Positions 1 through 10,781 of a stretch of DNA of 64,000 bases are shown in pieces. Position 1 is the first letter of the stretch; each line of letters opens with the position of its first letter. A program made the position numbers and the translations under genes. Source of the stretch: Pelomonas caseinilytica (GTDB lineage Bacteria > Pseudomonadota > Gammaproteobacteria > Burkholderiales > Burkholderiaceae_C); the NCBI RefSeq assembly GCF_021353235.1, contig NZ_JAJTWT010000003.1, forward strand, positions 682,001-746,000, in the 5' to 3' direction. The notes below the pieces were generated by a model that made no database searches, was not told where the DNA came from, and worked only from the letters and a program-made list of their open reading frames with translations.

Positions 1-1
1 A

Positions 2-943
2 GGCATGAAGCGCCTGGGCTGGACGACGCGGCCCAAGGAACTACACGAATTGCAGGCGGCGGCGGCCGTCGGCCAGATGGGCCTGGCGCAGATGTACGAG
101 AGTCAGCTCAGTGCCCAAGGCATGCATAGCGCCCAGGTGCTGTTGACGCACGCCGACCTGGCCGACCGCGAACGCTACCTGAACGCGCGCTCCACGCTAC
201 TGACGCTGCTGGCGCATCGCGTGCTGCCGGTCATCAACGAGAACGACACCGTCGTCAACGACGAGATCAAGTTCGGCGACAACGACACCCTCGGTGCGCT
301 CGTCGCCAACCTCGTCGAAGCCGATGCCCTGGTCATCCTGACGGATCAGCGCGGCCTGTATTCCGCCGATCCGCGCAAGGACCCTGCGGCCCGCTTCATC
401 GACTCGGCCCAAGCCGGCGATCCGGAACTGGAGCGCATGGCGGGCGGAGCGGGTTCCAGCATCGGCCGCGGCGGCATGATCACCAAGATCCTGGCGGCCA
501 AGCGCGCGGCCGGCAGCGGCGCCGGCACGGTCATCGCCTGGGGCCGCGAGCCCGACGTGCTGCTTCGCCTGGCGCGCGGCGAGGCCATCGGCACGGCCTT
601 GCGTGCAGCCACGCCCAAGCTGCAGGCGCGCAAGCAGTGGATGGTCGATCACCTGCAGATGCGCGGAGCCGTCAAGGTCGATGCCGGCGCGGTGCTCAAG
701 CTGCGCGGCGAGGGCAAGAGCCTTCTTCCCATCGGCGTCACCGAGGTGCAGGGCGACTTCCACCGGGGCGACGTCATCGCCGTGCTCTCGCCGGACGGCA
801 CCGAACTGGCGCGCGGCCTGGCCAACTACTCGGGGGCGGAGGCGCGGCTGATCGCCCGCAGGCCCTCGTCGGAGTTCGAGGGCTTGCTCGGTTATGCCGC
901 CGAGCCGGAACTCATCCACCGCGACAACCTGGTGCTCCGCTAG
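2..943 (+). CDS. proB: Glutamate 5-kinase, 5' end cut off by the window edge
   Basis: Phosphorylates L-glutamate to glutamyl-5-phosphate, the first step of proline synthesis, in the cytoplasm. The visible 313 residues lack roughly the first 55-60 residues of a family usually near 370. The frame is open from base 2, so the ATG at 5 is internal. The kinase-domain run [19 protein letters not shown] (about residues 77-95 of the visible part) and a Gly-rich segment (GRGGMITK) identify the amino-acid kinase domain. The last ~80 residues (from about WMVDHL) look like the C-terminal PUA domain found in ProB proteins. It converges on rppH with a 10-base gap. In related genomes it commonly follows the obg GTPase gene, which would lie upstream of the window. 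Confidence 0.95.
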   Translation, partial: GMKRLGWTTRPKELHELQAAAAVGQMGLAQMYESQLSAQGMHSAQVLLTHADLADRERYLNARSTLLTLLAHRVLPVINENDTVVNDEIKFGDNDTLGALVANLVEADALVILTDQRGLYSADPRKDPAARFIDSAQAGDPELERMAGGAGSSIGRGGMITKILAAKRAAGSGAGTVIAWGREPDVLLRLARGEAIGTALRAATPKLQARKQWMVDHLQMRGAVKVDAGAVLKLRGEGKSLLPIGVTEVQGDFHRGDVIAVLSPDGTELARGLANYSGAEARLIARRPSSEFEGLLGYAAEPELIHRDNLVLR

Positions 944-953
944 GAGCCGCCGG

Positions 954-1553
954 TCATTCCTTGGCGTCGCCTTCCGGTGGCGCCGCGACCGTGGACTCCA
1001 GCGGCATGGGCCCGCTGTGCCGTTCCCGGTGCGCGGGGCGCATGCCGGCGCGCAGGTAGCGGTTGTGGTGGTTGATGCGCGGCAGGTAGCGCGCCAGCTC
1101 CGTCAGCGCCATCTCGTAGACGCCGCGCTTGAACTCGATGACGGCATCCAGCGGCACCCAGTACTCGTTCCAGCGCCAGGCGTCGAACTCCGGATGGTCG
1201 GTGGCGCGCAGGTTCATGTCGCAGTCGCGCCCCATCATCTGCAGCAGGAACCAGATCTGTTTCTGCCCGCGGTAGTGCCCACGCGCATCGCGCCGGATGA
1301 AGTGCTCGGGCACCTCGTAGCGCAGCCAGTCGCGCGTGCGGGCGATGATGCGCACATGCTCGGGGGTGAGTCCCACTTCCTCGTGGAGCTCTCGGTACAT
1401 CGCCTGCTCGGGCGTCTCACCGTGCTTGATGCCCCCTTGCGGGAACTGCCAGGAGTGTGTCCGGATGCGTTTGCCCCAGAACACCTCGTTGCGCTGGTTG
1501 AGCAGGATGATGCCGACGTTGGGGCGGAAGCCTTCACGGTCGAGCATAATCAA
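954..1553 (-). CDS. rppH: RNA pyrophosphohydrolase (Nudix)
   Basis: Removes pyrophosphate from the 5' triphosphate of mRNAs and so starts 5'-end-dependent decay. The 199 residues contain a complete Nudix box at about residues 40-62 ([20 protein letters not shown] then VGL), matching GX5EX7REUXEEXGU. The N-terminus [15 protein letters not shown] is typical of RppH/NudH; the ATG at 1547 giving that start is as likely as the one at 1553. The C-terminal tail after about residue 170 is low in complexity and varies in the family. It is divergent from proS, with 138 bases between the two starts. Confidence 0.95.
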   Translation of the reverse strand: MIMLDREGFRPNVGIILLNQRNEVFWGKRIRTHSWQFPQGGIKHGETPEQAMYRELHEEVGLTPEHVRIIARTRDWLRYEVPEHFIRRDARGHYRGQKQIWFLLQMMGRDCDMNLRATDHPEFDAWRWNEYWVPLDAVIEFKRGVYEMALTELARYLPRINHHNRYLRAGMRPAHRERHSGPMPLESTVAAPPEGDAKE

Positions 1554-1648
1554 CCTCGAATCTCTAGTTGGTTCGATTATTGCATCGGGCCGCGATTGCG
1601 ATACGGTCCTCGCTAACCCGAAGATTTGTCAGGTTTTGCCGCGAATTC

Positions 1649-1675
1649 GGCCGGGTTTTCACCCGGCCTTCGTTT
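1649..1675 (+). terminator. Terminator-like hairpin in the proS leader
   Basis: A perfect 8-bp stem, GGCCGGGT (1649-1656) and ACCCGGCC (1661-1668), with a TTTC loop is followed by TTCGTTTTC. It ends only 16 bases before the proS ATG. No gene on the plus strand ends just upstream, so it is either an attenuator in the proS leader or a stray terminator. The structure is seen; the role is inferred. Confidence 0.5.
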
Positions 1676-1691
1676 TCTCATCCGCTCCCCC

Positions 1692-3437
1692 ATGAAAGCC
1701 ACCCAGTTCTTCGTCTCCACGCTGAAGGAAGCCCCCGCCGACGCCGAGGTCGTCAGCCACAAGCTGATGATGCGCGCCGGCATGATCAAGCGCCTGGGCG
1801 CCGGCATATACAACTACATGCCGATGGGGTTGCGCGTCATCCGCAAGGTCGAAAAGATCATCCGGGAGGAGATGGACGCGGCCGGCGCCGTCGAGTGCCT
1901 GATGCCCGTCATCCAGCCGGCCGAGCTGTGGCAGGAAACCGGCCGCTTCGACAAGATGGGCCCGGAGCTGCTGCGGGTGAAGGACCGCCATGGCCGCGAC
2001 TTCATCGTGCAGCCGACCAGCGAGGAAGTCATCACCGACATCGCGCGCCAGGAACTGCGTTCCTACCGTCAGCTGCCGAAGAACTTCTATCACATCCAGA
2101 CCAAGTTCCGCGACGAGCGCCGGCCGCGCTTCGGCGTGATGCGTGGGCGCGAGTTCACGATGAAGGACGCCTACTCCTTCGACCGTGACGTGGAGGCCGC
2201 GGGCCGCAGCTACGACAACATGTACCAGGCCTACTGCAAGATCTTCGATCGCCTGGGCCTGCAGTACCGCGCCGTCGCGGCCGATACCGGCGCCATCGGC
2301 GGCGACCGCTCCCACGAGTTCCAGGTCATCGCCGAGACGGGCGAGGACGCCATCGTCTACTGCCCGACCAGCGACTACGCCGCCAACATCGAGCTGGCCG
2401 AGGCCGTCGCCTTGCTGCCGTCGCGCGGCGAGGCCTTGCAGCCCCTGGCCAAGACGCCGACGCCCGGCAAGAGCACCTGTGAGGACGTGGCCCAGCTCCT
2501 GGGCCTGCCGCTGTCGCAGACGGTCAAGTCCCTGGTGCTGGCCACCGACGAACAGGATGCCCGCGGCGTGGTGGCCAAGACCCAGGTCTGGCTGCTGCTC
2601 GTGCGCGGCGACCACGAACTCAACGAAGTGAAGGCCGGCAAGGTCGACGGCCTCAAGGGCGGCTTCCGCTTCGCCACCGTCGGCGAGATTGAGGAGCACT
2701 TCGGCTGCAAGCCCGGCTACCTCGGGCCCATCGGCTTGAAGCAGCCGGTGAAGATCGTCGCCGACCGCACCGTGGCCGTGATGAGCGACTTCGTCTGCGG
2801 CGCCAACGAGGCCGACTTCCACCTGACCGGCGTGAACTGGGGCCGCGACCTCCCCGAGCCCGACCTCGTCGCCGACATCCGCAACGTCGTCGCGGGCGAC
2901 CCTTCGCCGGACGGCCAGGGCCTGCTCGCCATCCAGCGCGGCATCGAGGTCGGCCATGTGTTCTACCTCGGCACCCGGTACTCGGCGGCGATGAACGCCA
3001 CCTTCCTGGACGAGAACGGCAAGCCCAAGCTGCTGGAGATGGGCTGCTACGGCATCGGCGTCACGCGCATCCTGGGCGCCGCCATTGAGCAGAACCACGA
3101 CGCCCGCGGCATCATCTGGCCGGACGCCATCGCTCCGTTCACCGTGGTGCTTTGCCCCATCGGCATGGACCGCAGCGACGAGGTCAAGGTGGCTGCCGAG
3201 ACGCTGTATGGCGCGCTCAAGGCGCTCGGCGTGGACGTGCTGCTGGACGACCGCGGCGAGCGTCCCGGTGCCATGTTCGCGGACTGGGAGCTGATCGGCG
3301 TGCCGCATCGCGTCGTGCTCTCCGACCGCGGGCTCAAGGACGGCCAGGTGGAATACCAGGGCCGCCGCGACGAGGCCGCCGCCAAGCTGCCGGTGGGCGA
3401 CGTGGTGGGGCACCTGAAGGGCCTGCTCAAGCTTTGA
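1692..3437 (+). CDS. proS: Prolyl-tRNA synthetase (bacterial type with editing insert)
   Basis: Charges tRNA-Pro with proline in the cytoplasm. At 581 residues it is the usual size of the bacterial ProS that carries the INS editing domain between catalytic motifs 2 and 3. Class II motif 2 is visible around [17 protein letters not shown] and motif 3 around [17 protein letters not shown]. The insert (about residues 225-400) contains YbaK-like sequence expected to clear Ala-tRNA-Pro. I chose the ATG at 1692 ([15 protein letters not shown]) because it matches the normal ProS N-terminus; an upstream in-frame start at 1626 would add unrelated residues and run through a hairpin. The stop overlaps the next gene's start. 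Confidence 0.97.
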   Translation: MKATQFFVSTLKEAPADAEVVSHKLMMRAGMIKRLGAGIYNYMPMGLRVIRKVEKIIREEMDAAGAVECLMPVIQPAELWQETGRFDKMGPELLRVKDRHGRDFIVQPTSEEVITDIARQELRSYRQLPKNFYHIQTKFRDERRPRFGVMRGREFTMKDAYSFDRDVEAAGRSYDNMYQAYCKIFDRLGLQYRAVAADTGAIGGDRSHEFQVIAETGEDAIVYCPTSDYAANIELAEAVALLPSRGEALQPLAKTPTPGKSTCEDVAQLLGLPLSQTVKSLVLATDEQDARGVVAKTQVWLLLVRGDHELNEVKAGKVDGLKGGFRFATVGEIEEHFGCKPGYLGPIGLKQPVKIVADRTVAVMSDFVCGANEADFHLTGVNWGRDLPEPDLVADIRNVVAGDPSPDGQGLLAIQRGIEVGHVFYLGTRYSAAMNATFLDENGKPKLLEMGCYGIGVTRILGAAIEQNHDARGIIWPDAIAPFTVVLCPIGMDRSDEVKVAAETLYGALKALGVDVLLDDRGERPGAMFADWELIGVPHRVVLSDRGLKDGQVEYQGRRDEAAAKLPVGDVVGHLKGLLKL

Positions 3438-4036
3438 GGCGACGCCTCGCGCTGTCCGGCCTGCTGGCCGCGCCCCTCGTGGCGCGGGCCGGCGCCCAGG
3501 TGGAAGAGCCGCTGGCGGACGCCGTCCGTTCGGCGCTCAGCGCTTCCATCGCGCAGTCGGCACCGCCGCGCCCACGCTTCGACGACCCCGCCTTGCGCGA
3601 GGCCTATCTGCGCTGGCTGGGCACGATGAGCGAGCGGCTCAAGAACCGCAAGACGGAGACGCAGATCCGCGTCGAGTTCCTGGAGACGGTCTGGTACGAA
3701 GCCAAGCGGGCCGGCCTCGAACCCAGCCTCGTGCTCGGGCTCATCCAGGTCGAGAGCGGTTTTCGCAAGTACGCCATCAGCACCGCCGGCGCGCGCGGCT
3801 ACATGCAGGTCATGCCCTTCTGGACCCGCGCCATCGGCGACGGCGACGCCTCGCGCCTCTTCCACATGCAGAGCAACCTGCGCTTCGGCTGCGTCATCCT
3901 GCGCCACTACCTCGATGTCGAGAAGGGCGACCTCTTCCTGGCGCTGGGGCGCTACAACGGAAGCCGCGGCCGGCCGGAGTATCCGAACGCCGTGTTCGCC
4001 GCGCGGCGGCAGTGGCTGCTGCCTGGGGAGAAGTGA
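3434..4036 (+). CDS. Lytic transglycosylase (SLT domain), exported
   Basis: Cleaves peptidoglycan glycan strands to 1,6-anhydromuropeptides in the periplasm. The most convincing start is TTG at 3434: it overlaps the proS stop (TTGA) and gives an Arg-rich N-terminus followed by a hydrophobic signal peptide ending near AGA. The SLT domain covers about residues 85-195. The catalytic Glu is E107 in QVESGF, followed by the family motif [12 protein letters not shown]. At 200 residues it is a short soluble member, without the LysM or other wall-binding repeats of larger MltD-type proteins. Coupling to proS suggests co-transcription but says little about function. Confidence 0.9.
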   Translation: MRRRLALSGLLAAPLVARAGAQVEEPLADAVRSALSASIAQSAPPRPRFDDPALREAYLRWLGTMSERLKNRKTETQIRVEFLETVWYEAKRAGLEPSLVLGLIQVESGFRKYAISTAGARGYMQVMPFWTRAIGDGDASRLFHMQSNLRFGCVILRHYLDVEKGDLFLALGRYNGSRGRPEYPNAVFAARRQWLLPGEK

Positions 4037-4049
4037 TCCGCGTGGTGCC

Positions 4050-4613
4050 TCAGAGGCCGGTCCAGGCCTTGGGCCGGGCCTCGGCCACGCCGGCCAGCTC
4101 GAGCACGCGCTCGACCGTCTCGGCCACCATCTCGTCGATGCTGCTCGGGCGGTGGTAGAAGGCCGGCAGCGGCGGGAAGCAGATGCCGCCCATCTCCGTC
4201 ACCGCCACCATGTTGCGCAGGTGGGCGAGGTTGAGCGGGGTTTCCCGCACCATCAGGACGAGGCGACGGCGTTCCTTGAGCGTCACGTCGGCCGCGCGCG
4301 TCAGCAGGTTGTCGCCCAGGCCGTGGGCGATGGCGGCGAGCGACTTCATCGAACACGGCGCGACGACCATGGCCGCGGTGGCGAAGCTGCCGCTGGCGAT
4401 GCAGGCGCCCACGTCGCCCGGGGCATGCGCCTGCGTGGCCTCGGCTTCCAGGGCCGATCGGTCCAGGCCGAGTTCGTGGTGGGCGTTGAGGATGCCCGCT
4501 GGCGTCGCCACCAGGTGCGTCTCGACGCCGAGTTCCCGTGCGCGGCGCAGCAGGCGCAGCGCATAGGCCGCGCCGGTCGCGCCCGTCAGTCCCACTACCA
4601 ACCGTTGCGTCAT
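4050..4613 (-). CDS. ubiX: Flavin prenyltransferase UbiX
   Basis: Makes prenylated FMN, the cofactor of the UbiD decarboxylase used in ubiquinone synthesis. The 187-residue protein starts MTQRLVVGLTGATGAAYA, with the nucleotide-binding turn GLTGATGAAYA, and contains the conserved PCSMKSLAAIA and LMVRETPLN segments. An upstream in-frame ATG at 4649 was rejected because it would add 12 unrelated residues. It is the last gene of a minus-strand series including grxD, but a 132-base gap separates them. No ubiD is in the window. Confidence 0.95.
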   Translation of the reverse strand: MTQRLVVGLTGATGAAYALRLLRRARELGVETHLVATPAGILNAHHELGLDRSALEAEATQAHAPGDVGACIASGSFATAAMVVAPCSMKSLAAIAHGLGDNLLTRAADVTLKERRRLVLMVRETPLNLAHLRNMVAVTEMGGICFPPLPAFYHRPSSIDEMVAETVERVLELAGVAEARPKAWTGL

Positions 4614-4745
4614 GTCATCGAACCTTTGAAGGCCGGCACCTGGCGGCACAGTGCCTGACCAGGTGACTGCCGTGGAACCGGCTTTGCCGGGCCACGGGCA
4701 GCGTTCCCTTGAGGGGCCGCGCGCGAAGCGAGCAGGGGGGCGCGA

Positions 4746-5060
4746 TTACGCGCCAGCCAGTGCCTGCTGCAGTTCGCCCGATTCGTACATCTCCATCATG
4801 ATGTCCGAGCCGCCAACGAACTCGCCATTGATGTAGAGCTGTGGGATGGTGGGCCAGTTCGCGTACTCCTTGATGCCCTGGCGCACCTCTTCGTCCTCCA
4901 GCACGTTGAAGGTCTTGAGGTCGGTGGCGCCGGCCGCCTTCAGGATCTGGATGGCGCGGCCGGAGAAGCCGCACATCGGGAACTGGGCCGTGCCCTTCAT
5001 GAAGAGCATGACGCGGTTGGACTTGACCAGGTCGTCAATGCGCTGCTGAACGTCGCTCAT
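4746..5060 (-). CDS. grxD: Monothiol glutaredoxin, Grx4 type
   Basis: Binds and delivers [2Fe-2S] clusters, probably with a BolA partner. The 104-residue length and the CGFS active site (residues 30-33, in PMCGFSGRA) are diagnostic. The glutathione-binding WPTIPQLYI and GGSDI segments follow. The ATG at 5060 gives the typical MSDVQQRIDDLV start; the longer open frame to 5276 has no support. It follows the hemA-prfA-prmC group on the same strand, an arrangement common in Burkholderiales. Confidence 0.97.
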   Translation of the reverse strand: MSDVQQRIDDLVKSNRVMLFMKGTAQFPMCGFSGRAIQILKAAGATDLKTFNVLEDEEVRQGIKEYANWPTIPQLYINGEFVGGSDIMMEMYESGELQQALAGA

Positions 5061-5166
5061 GGGGAATCTCGGAGTTGTCGTGTCAAAACCGTGATTATCC
5101 CGGAGCCCCCCCGGGCCGGCGCGGCCATCTCCCTGCGTGGAGACGGGCCTTGCCCGGCACGGGAGA

Positions 5167-5739
5167 TCAGTAGCTGTAGGCCAGGCCCAGCTGCAGCAGG
5201 GGCTTGAAGCGGAGGTCGCGCATCGCGTCCTCGAAGCCCTGCGCGCTGCTGCGGCCCAGGCGCAGGCTGCCGACATTGCCCGACATCAGGCCGAAGTCGG
5301 CGCTGAAGGCCAGGCCGCTGCCCCGCAGGCGGCCGGTATAGCCCAGGCCCACGTAGGAGAGGTTGGAGCTGGGCTCCAGGGAATAGGTGTCGGGGCCGCT
5401 CAGCGCGAAGCTGCGCCGGCCGGCCGACAGCGGGCCGCTGCCGAGGGCCAGGCCGCCGCTGCTCTGCGACATCGACAAGGGGCCGAGCATCAGGCCGCCG
5501 GTGGCGCGCAGGCCGCCGCGCAGGCTGGCGAAGCCGGAACTGGTGAGGTAGTAGTCGCCCAGCAGGTTGGCGCTGAGGATGCGGGAGCCGCCGAGATGGG
5601 GCTTGCTGTCGGTGCCGGTGTCGACGCTGCTCAGCTGCAATCGCGCCTGCCAGCGCGGATGGCCGGTGTCGTCCGCCCAGGCCGACAGGGTGAAGAGGGC
5701 AGAGAGGCTCAGTACTGCAGCGCTGGCGAGGCGGGCCAT
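5167..5739 (-). CDS. Exported protein, probable small outer-membrane beta-barrel
   Basis: I do not recognise a named family. The 190-residue product starts at an ATG preceded by an AGGAGA ribosome-binding site and has a clear signal peptide (MARLASAAVLSLSALFTLSAWA). The mature part alternates polar and apolar residues with many Gly, Ser and Leu, and it ends with an aromatic residue (LQLGLAYSY). That pattern is typical of outer-membrane strands. The sequence resembles the OmpW/porin-like hypothetical proteins often found in this group, but this rests on composition only. It lies between prmC and grxD on the same strand. Confidence 0.75.
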   Translation of the reverse strand: MARLASAAVLSLSALFTLSAWADDTGHPRWQARLQLSSVDTGTDSKPHLGGSRILSANLLGDYYLTSSGFASLRGGLRATGGLMLGPLSMSQSSGGLALGSGPLSAGRRSFALSGPDTYSLEPSSNLSYVGLGYTGRLRGSGLAFSADFGLMSGNVGSLRLGRSSAQGFEDAMRDLRFKPLLQLGLAYSY

Positions 5740-5873
5740 GATCGTCTCCTGCGCGGTGCAACCGCTTGCACCGGGATTCGATACTACGCCGGCTGCGGGT
5801 TTCCGTGCATGAAGAACTGGGGGCAAAACATCACGCAAACGTGGCGGACGTTCGCCGCCCGGCAATCCAGCCT

Positions 5874-6677
5874 TCAGCCGGGCCAGCGCCCGCCGCTGGC
5901 GCGCGCACGCCCGCCCAGGTCGCGCCGCAGCGCGACCTCCCCGAAGCCCCGGCCGGACAACTGCCGCGCGACCGCCTCGGCCTGGTCCCAGCCGTGCTCC
6001 AGCAGCAGCCAGCCGCCGGGCGGCAGATGTTGCGGCGCCGCATCGATCAGCGTGCGCAGGTCGGCCAGGCCGTCGCCCCCTGGCGTCAGCGCGGTGAGCG
6101 GCTCGTGGCGCAGGGCCGGCAGGTGCGGGTCGTCGCCCGCGATGTAGGGCGGATTGCTGACGATGAGGTCGAAGTGCCGGCCGGCCAGCGGCTCGAACCA
6201 GTTGCCCTGCCGCCAGTCCACCTCCAGGCCCAGGGCCTCGCCGTTGGCGTGGGCGACCTCCAACGCCGGCGCGCTGAGATCGACGGCGCAGACGGTGGCT
6301 CGCCCGCAGGCGGCCTTGATGGCGAGCGCGATCGCGCCGCTGCCGGTACCCAGGTCGGCGACGGCCGGCCGGCCGGGCAAGCCGGCCAGCAGCTCGAGCG
6401 CCCAGTCCACCACGACCTCGGTGTCGGGCCGAGGGATGAGGGTGGCCGGCGTGACCCGCAGGTTCAGGCCGTGGAAGGGCTGACAGCCGGTCAAGTGGGC
6501 CAGGGGCTCGCCGTCGGCCAGGCGTTGCAGGGCCGCTTCGGCGCCCGGCACGGGGGCGTCGCCGTGGGTGATCAGCCAGGTGCGGTCCCGCCCGGCAAGG
6601 TGGGCGATCAGGGCCTGGGCGTCGCCGCGCTCGACACCGAGCCGGCGCGCCAGGGCCAGGGCCTCGTCGACCGTCAC
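5874..6677 (-). CDS. prmC: Peptide chain release factor N5-glutamine methyltransferase
   Basis: Methylates the Gln of the GGQ motif of release factors RF1 and RF2 using S-adenosylmethionine. The 267-residue protein has the AdoMet-binding motif [15 protein letters not shown] (about 110-125) and the substrate-binding NPPY motif (SNPPYIAG). The start is GTG at 6677, overlapping the prfA stop (GTGA), so translation is probably coupled to that of its own substrate RF1. A much longer open frame upstream is a shadow of prfA. Confidence 0.96.
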   Translation of the reverse strand: MTVDEALALARRLGVERGDAQALIAHLAGRDRTWLITHGDAPVPGAEAALQRLADGEPLAHLTGCQPFHGLNLRVTPATLIPRPDTEVVVDWALELLAGLPGRPAVADLGTGSGAIALAIKAACGRATVCAVDLSAPALEVAHANGEALGLEVDWRQGNWFEPLAGRHFDLIVSNPPYIAGDDPHLPALRHEPLTALTPGGDGLADLRTLIDAAPQHLPPGGWLLLEHGWDQAEAVARQLSGRGFGEVALRRDLGGRARASGGRWPG

Positions 6678-7759
6678 GCCCGGCCTTCCTCGAGCTGCGC
6701 GAGCTGCTCGGCGGCCTGGGCCGCCTGCAGGCCCTGGATGACGTCGCCCAGGTCGCCGTCCATGATCTGCCCGAGCTTGTAGAGCGTCAGGTTGATGCGG
6801 TGGTCGGTCAACCGGCCCTGGGGAAAGTTGTAGGTGCGGATGCGGTCGCTGCGGTCGCCGCTGCCGATCAGGCCCTTGCGCGTCGCGGCCTCCTTGGCCT
6901 CGCGCTCGACGCGCTCCTTGTCGCGCAGCCTGGCCTGCAGCACCGCCATGGCCTTGGCCTTGTTGCGGTGCTGGCTGCGGTCGTCCTGGCATTCCGCGAC
7001 CAGGCCGGTGGGGATGTGCGTGATGCGGATGGCCGAGTCGGTCTTGTTGATGTGCTGGCCACCGGCACCGCTGGCGCGGAAGGTGTCGATGCGCAGGTCG
7101 GCCGGGTTGAGCGTGATCTCCTCGGCCTCGTCGGGCTCGGGCAGCACGGCCACCGTGCAGGCACTGGTGTGGATGCGGCCCTGCGATTCGGTCGCCGGCA
7201 CGCGCTGCACGCGGTGGCCGCCGCTCTCGAACTTGAGCCGGCCGTAGGCGCCGCTGCCCTCGATGCGCACGACCAGCTCCTTGTAGCCGCCGAGGTCGGA
7301 GGCGTTCTCGCTCATCACCTCGCTGCGCCAGCCCTGGCTGTCGGCGTAGCGCAGGTACATGCGGGCCAGGTCGCCGGCGAACAGGGCCGACTCGTCGCCG
7401 CCCGTGCCGGCCCGGATCTCGAGGAAGGCGTTGCGGTCGTCGTCGGGGTCCTTGGGGACGAGGGCCAACTGCAGCTCCTGGTCCAGTGCAGCGAGGGCGG
7501 CCTCGTTGGCGGCGATTTCCTCGCGCGCCATCTCGGCCATCTCGGGGTCGGCCAGCATCTCGCGCGCGGCGCCCAGGTCAGCCTCGTGACGCTGGTAGCG
7601 GCGGTAGCGCTCGACCAGGCCCGACACCTCGGCCTGCTCCTTCGTCAGCGCGCGATAACGCTTCATGTCGGCGGCGATGCTGCCGTCGGCGAGGAGGGCG
7701 TCCAGCTCGGCGAGGCGGAAGCCGAGGCGTTCGAACTGCTGGCGCAGCGAGTCTTTCAT
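6674..7759 (-). CDS. prfA: Peptide chain release factor 1
   Basis: Recognises UAA and UAG stop codons and releases the nascent chain. The 361-residue length is normal. The catalytic GGQ is in [12 protein letters not shown], and the PAT tripeptide that reads the stop codon is in RVPATESQG. The start at 7759 ([16 protein letters not shown]) is the usual RF1 start. It sits 67 bases after hemA and overlaps prmC by four bases, giving the classic hemA-prfA-prmC operon. Confidence 0.98.
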   Translation of the reverse strand: MKDSLRQQFERLGFRLAELDALLADGSIAADMKRYRALTKEQAEVSGLVERYRRYQRHEADLGAAREMLADPEMAEMAREEIAANEAALAALDQELQLALVPKDPDDDRNAFLEIRAGTGGDESALFAGDLARMYLRYADSQGWRSEVMSENASDLGGYKELVVRIEGSGAYGRLKFESGGHRVQRVPATESQGRIHTSACTVAVLPEPDEAEEITLNPADLRIDTFRASGAGGQHINKTDSAIRITHIPTGLVAECQDDRSQHRNKAKAMAVLQARLRDKERVEREAKEAATRKGLIGSGDRSDRIRTYNFPQGRLTDHRINLTLYKLGQIMDGDLGDVIQGLQAAQAAEQLAQLEEGRA

Positions 7760-7826
7760 GGCGAGATCGGGAGAAGGCAGTGAGGCGGCGCAGCTTGCGC
7801 GCCGGGCGGCGGGCAGGAGAGCGCCG

Positions 7827-9089
7827 CTAAGACTGCCTGCCGCGCAGGAAGAGCCGGGAGACGGTCTGCGCGAGCTGCAGGCGCTGCTCGCCGTCGCTGG
7901 CATGCAGTTCGGCCAGCGTGCCGTGCAGCAGCTTCTGTGTCAGGCCCTTGGACAGGGCGTCCAGCACCTCGTCGACGTTGGCCCCCTTGGCCAGCAGCTT
8001 GCGGGCGCGGGCGATCTCGAGGGCGCGCCAGTCGTCGGCCTGGGCGTGCAGGGCCTGGATGAGGGGCACCGTGTGGCGCTGGTCCAGCCAGTGCATGAAG
8101 CTCTGCACGCCGGTCTCGACGATGGCTTCGGCCTGGGCCACGGCGGCCTGGCGCTTCTCGCCGGCGGTCTGCACCTGCACGGCCAGCTCGTCGACGGTGT
8201 AGAGGTAGACGTCGTCCAGCTGGGCGACTTCGGGTTCGATGTCGCGCGGCACGGCCAGGTCCACCATGAACATCGGGCGGTGACGACGCTTCTTCAGCGC
8301 GCGTTCCACGGCGCCCAGGCCGATCAGGGGCAGGCTGGAGGCCGTGCAGGAGACGACGATGTCGAACTCGTGCAGGCGCTCGGGCAGTTCGGACAGGCGC
8401 ATGGCTTCGGCGCCGAAATGCGTGGCGAGCTTTTCGCCGCGCTCCAGCGTGCGGTTGGCCACGGCCATGTGGCTGGGCGTGCGGGCCGCGAAGTGAGTCG
8501 CGGTCAGCTCGATCATCTCGCCAGCGCCGACGAAGAGGACGCGCGTGCGCGCCAGGTCCTCGAAGAGCTGGCCGGCCAGGCGCACGGCCGCCGCCGCCAT
8601 GCTGATGGAGTGGGCGCCGATCTCGGTGGAGCTGCGCACCTCCTTGGCGACCGAGAAGCTGCGCTGGAAGAGCTGGTGCAGCGTCGTGCCCAGCGCCCCG
8701 GCCGCCTCGGCTTCACGCACGGCCTGCTTCATCTGGCCGAGGATCTGGGGCTCGCCGAGCACCATCGAGTCCAGCCCGCTGGCGACGCGGAAGGCGTGCC
8801 GCGCCGCGGCGCTGCCCTGCATGACGTAGGCGTGCTCGCGCAGGGCACCGGCTTCCACACCGCCCGTCTGGGCCAGCCAGGCGATGGCCGGCTGCACCTG
8901 CGCGGGCGGAGCGGCCATGTAGACCTCGGTGCGGTTGCAGGTGGACAGGATGGCCGCCTCCGGCGCGCCGGGCAGCTTCTGGCGCAGGCCGGTGAGCGAG
9001 GGGGCGATCTGCTCCAGCGTGAACGCGAACCGGCCGCGCAGATCCAGCGGGGCGGTGTGGTGGTTCAGGCCGAGAGTGAAGACCGACAT
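7827..9089 (-). CDS. hemA: Glutamyl-tRNA reductase
   Basis: Reduces glutamyl-tRNA to glutamate-1-semialdehyde with NADPH, the first committed step of tetrapyrrole synthesis by the C5 pathway. The 420-residue protein starts [16 protein letters not shown]. It has the catalytic Cys in [10 protein letters not shown] (Cys51), the conserved [17 protein letters not shown] segment, and the NADPH-binding VLFVGAGEM turn. The C-terminal ~100 residues form the dimerisation domain. It is the first gene of the minus-strand operon, divergent from the small membrane-protein gene at 9155. Confidence 0.98.
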   Translation of the reverse strand: MSVFTLGLNHHTAPLDLRGRFAFTLEQIAPSLTGLRQKLPGAPEAAILSTCNRTEVYMAAPPAQVQPAIAWLAQTGGVEAGALREHAYVMQGSAAARHAFRVASGLDSMVLGEPQILGQMKQAVREAEAAGALGTTLHQLFQRSFSVAKEVRSSTEIGAHSISMAAAAVRLAGQLFEDLARTRVLFVGAGEMIELTATHFAARTPSHMAVANRTLERGEKLATHFGAEAMRLSELPERLHEFDIVVSCTASSLPLIGLGAVERALKKRRHRPMFMVDLAVPRDIEPEVAQLDDVYLYTVDELAVQVQTAGEKRQAAVAQAEAIVETGVQSFMHWLDQRHTVPLIQALHAQADDWRALEIARARKLLAKGANVDEVLDALSKGLTQKLLHGTLAELHASDGEQRLQLAQTVSRLFLRGRQS

Positions 9090-9154
9090 GGAGGCGAATT
9101 GTAGGATTCGCCGCTTTTCCCGCCGCTGACGCCGATCAATCCGCGACCCACCGA

Positions 9155-9430
9155 ATGAGCCCTTTGGACGCTTTCTGGCATCTCGCCAATCTGTTCGCCC
9201 CCGCGTGGGGCCTGGCGGCGCTGCTCGCGCTGGCGATCAAGGGGCTGTGGCGACGGGAAACCAGGTCGCTGGCCTGGCGGCGGCTGTGGACCTGGGGCGG
9301 CGCGGGCGGCAGCCTGGCCCTCGTCGCGGCACTGGCCCTGCTGGGGCGCGACGGCAAGATGGCCGGCTATGCCCTGCTGCTGGCCGGCGTGGCGCTGCCC
9401 CAGTGGTGGCTGCTCAGCTTCAGGCGCTGA
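9155..9430 (+). CDS. Small predicted inner-membrane protein
   Basis: A 91-residue protein with two or three hydrophobic stretches (about 10-28, 48-65 and 70-86) separated by an Arg-rich loop. I recognise no named family. The gene is divergent from hemA (65 bases between starts). Its last 11 bases overlap the 3' end of the convergent miaB. The reading frame is clean and the product ends in a positively charged tail (SFRR). Confidence 0.7.
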   Translation: MSPLDAFWHLANLFAPAWGLAALLALAIKGLWRRETRSLAWRRLWTWGGAGGSLALVAALALLGRDGKMAGYALLLAGVALPQWWLLSFRR

Positions 9431-10781
9431 GCACCTCTTCCGCCGTCACCACCTCGCCACGCAGCGAGTGGGCGAACGCCGTCGTGATGCGCACATCGAC
9501 GAGCTGGTTCATCAGCCGTGGGGCGCCCTGGAAGTTCACGATGCGGTTGCATTCCGTGCGCCCCATCAGCTCCGTCGCGTCCTTGCGGGAAGTGCCGGTG
9601 ACCAGCACCTTCTCGACCCGCCCGACCATGCCCTGCGAGATCGTCAGCGCATGCGCCTCGATGGCGCCCTGCAGTTCCTGCAGGCGCTTCACCTTGGTCT
9701 CGTAAGGCGTCGTGTCCTCCAGCGCCGCGGCCGGCGTGCCGGGGCGCGGGCTGAAGATGAAGCTGAAGCTGGCGTCGAAGCCGACGTCGTGCACCAGCTT
9801 CATCAGCTTGGCGTGGTCGTCCTCGGTCTCGCCGGGGAACCCGACGATGAAGTCGCTGGCCAGTCGCAGGTCCGGGCGGACGGCGCGCAGCTTGCGCACG
9901 ATGCTCTTGAACTCCAGCGCCGTGTAGCCGCGCTTCATGGCCATCAGGATGCGGTCGCTGCCGTGCTGCACGGGCAGGTGCAGGTGGTTCACGAGCTGCG
10001 GCACCTTGCCGTAGGCCTCGATCAGGCGCGGGCTGAACTCGTTGGGGTGGCTGGTGGTGAAGCGCAGCCGGCGGATGCCGGGGATCTCGGCCACGTACTC
10101 CAGCAGCAGGGCGAGGTCGGCGTGCTCGGTCGTGTCGCCCATCCTGCCGCGGTAGGCATTGACGTTCTGGCCCAGCAGGTTGATCTCCATGACGCCCTGG
10201 TCGGCCAGGCCGGCGATCTCGGTCAGCACGTCGTCGAAGGGCCGCGAGACCTCTTCGCCGCGGGTGTAGGGCACCACGCAGTAGCTGCAGTACTTGGAGC
10301 AGCCTTCCATGATGGACACGAAGGCCGACGCGCCCTCGACCTTGGCCGGCGGCAGGTGGTCGAACTTCTCGATCTCGGGGAAGGAGATGTCCACCTGCGG
10401 GCGGCGCTGCTCGCGGCGGGCCTCCAGCATCTGCGGCAGGCGGTGCAGGGTCTGCGGGCCGAAGACGACGTCCACGTAGGGCGCGCGCTCGATGATGGCC
10501 GCCCCCTCCTGGCTGGCCACGCAGCCGCCCACGCCGATCATCACGCCCTTGGCCTTGAGGTGCTTCACGCGACCGAGGTCGCTGAACACCTTCTCCTGCG
10601 CCTTCTCGCGCACCGAGCAGGTGTTGAAGAGGATCAGGTCGGCCTGCTCGGGGTCGTCGGTGGGCGTGTAGCCCTTGGCGGCCTCGAGCACGTCGGCCAT
10701 CTTGTCCGAGTCGTACTCGTTCATCTGGCAGCCGAAGGTCTTGATGTAGACCTTCTTGCCCGTGGTCTCGGCGCCGCTCAT
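9420..10781 (-). CDS. miaB: tRNA-2-methylthio-N6-dimethylallyladenosine synthase MiaB
   Basis: Radical-SAM enzyme that adds the methylthio group to i6A37 in tRNAs reading UNN codons. The 453-residue protein has the three N-terminal cluster cysteines ([19 protein letters not shown] and the Cys in GGCVASQ). The radical-SAM CX3CX2C is in CSKYCSYC, and a C-terminal TRAM domain covers about the last 65 residues. The ATG at 10781 gives the expected [19 protein letters not shown] start and overlaps the upstream gene's stop (ATGA). Confidence 0.97.
   Translation of the reverse strand: MSGAETTGKKVYIKTFGCQMNEYDSDKMADVLEAAKGYTPTDDPEQADLILFNTCSVREKAQEKVFSDLGRVKHLKAKGVMIGVGGCVASQEGAAIIERAPYVDVVFGPQTLHRLPQMLEARREQRRPQVDISFPEIEKFDHLPPAKVEGASAFVSIMEGCSKYCSYCVVPYTRGEEVSRPFDDVLTEIAGLADQGVMEINLLGQNVNAYRGRMGDTTEHADLALLLEYVAEIPGIRRLRFTTSHPNEFSPRLIEAYGKVPQLVNHLHLPVQHGSDRILMAMKRGYTALEFKSIVRKLRAVRPDLRLASDFIVGFPGETEDDHAKLMKLVHDVGFDASFSFIFSPRPGTPAAALEDTTPYETKVKRLQELQGAIEAHALTISQGMVGRVEKVLVTGTSRKDATELMGRTECNRIVNFQGAPRLMNQLVDVRITTAFAHSLRGEVVTAEEVLSA

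Noticed and set aside
2-60. ATG at position 5 as the start of proB
   Set aside because: The frame is open to the window edge, and about the first 55-60 residues of the kinase domain are missing, so this Met is internal.
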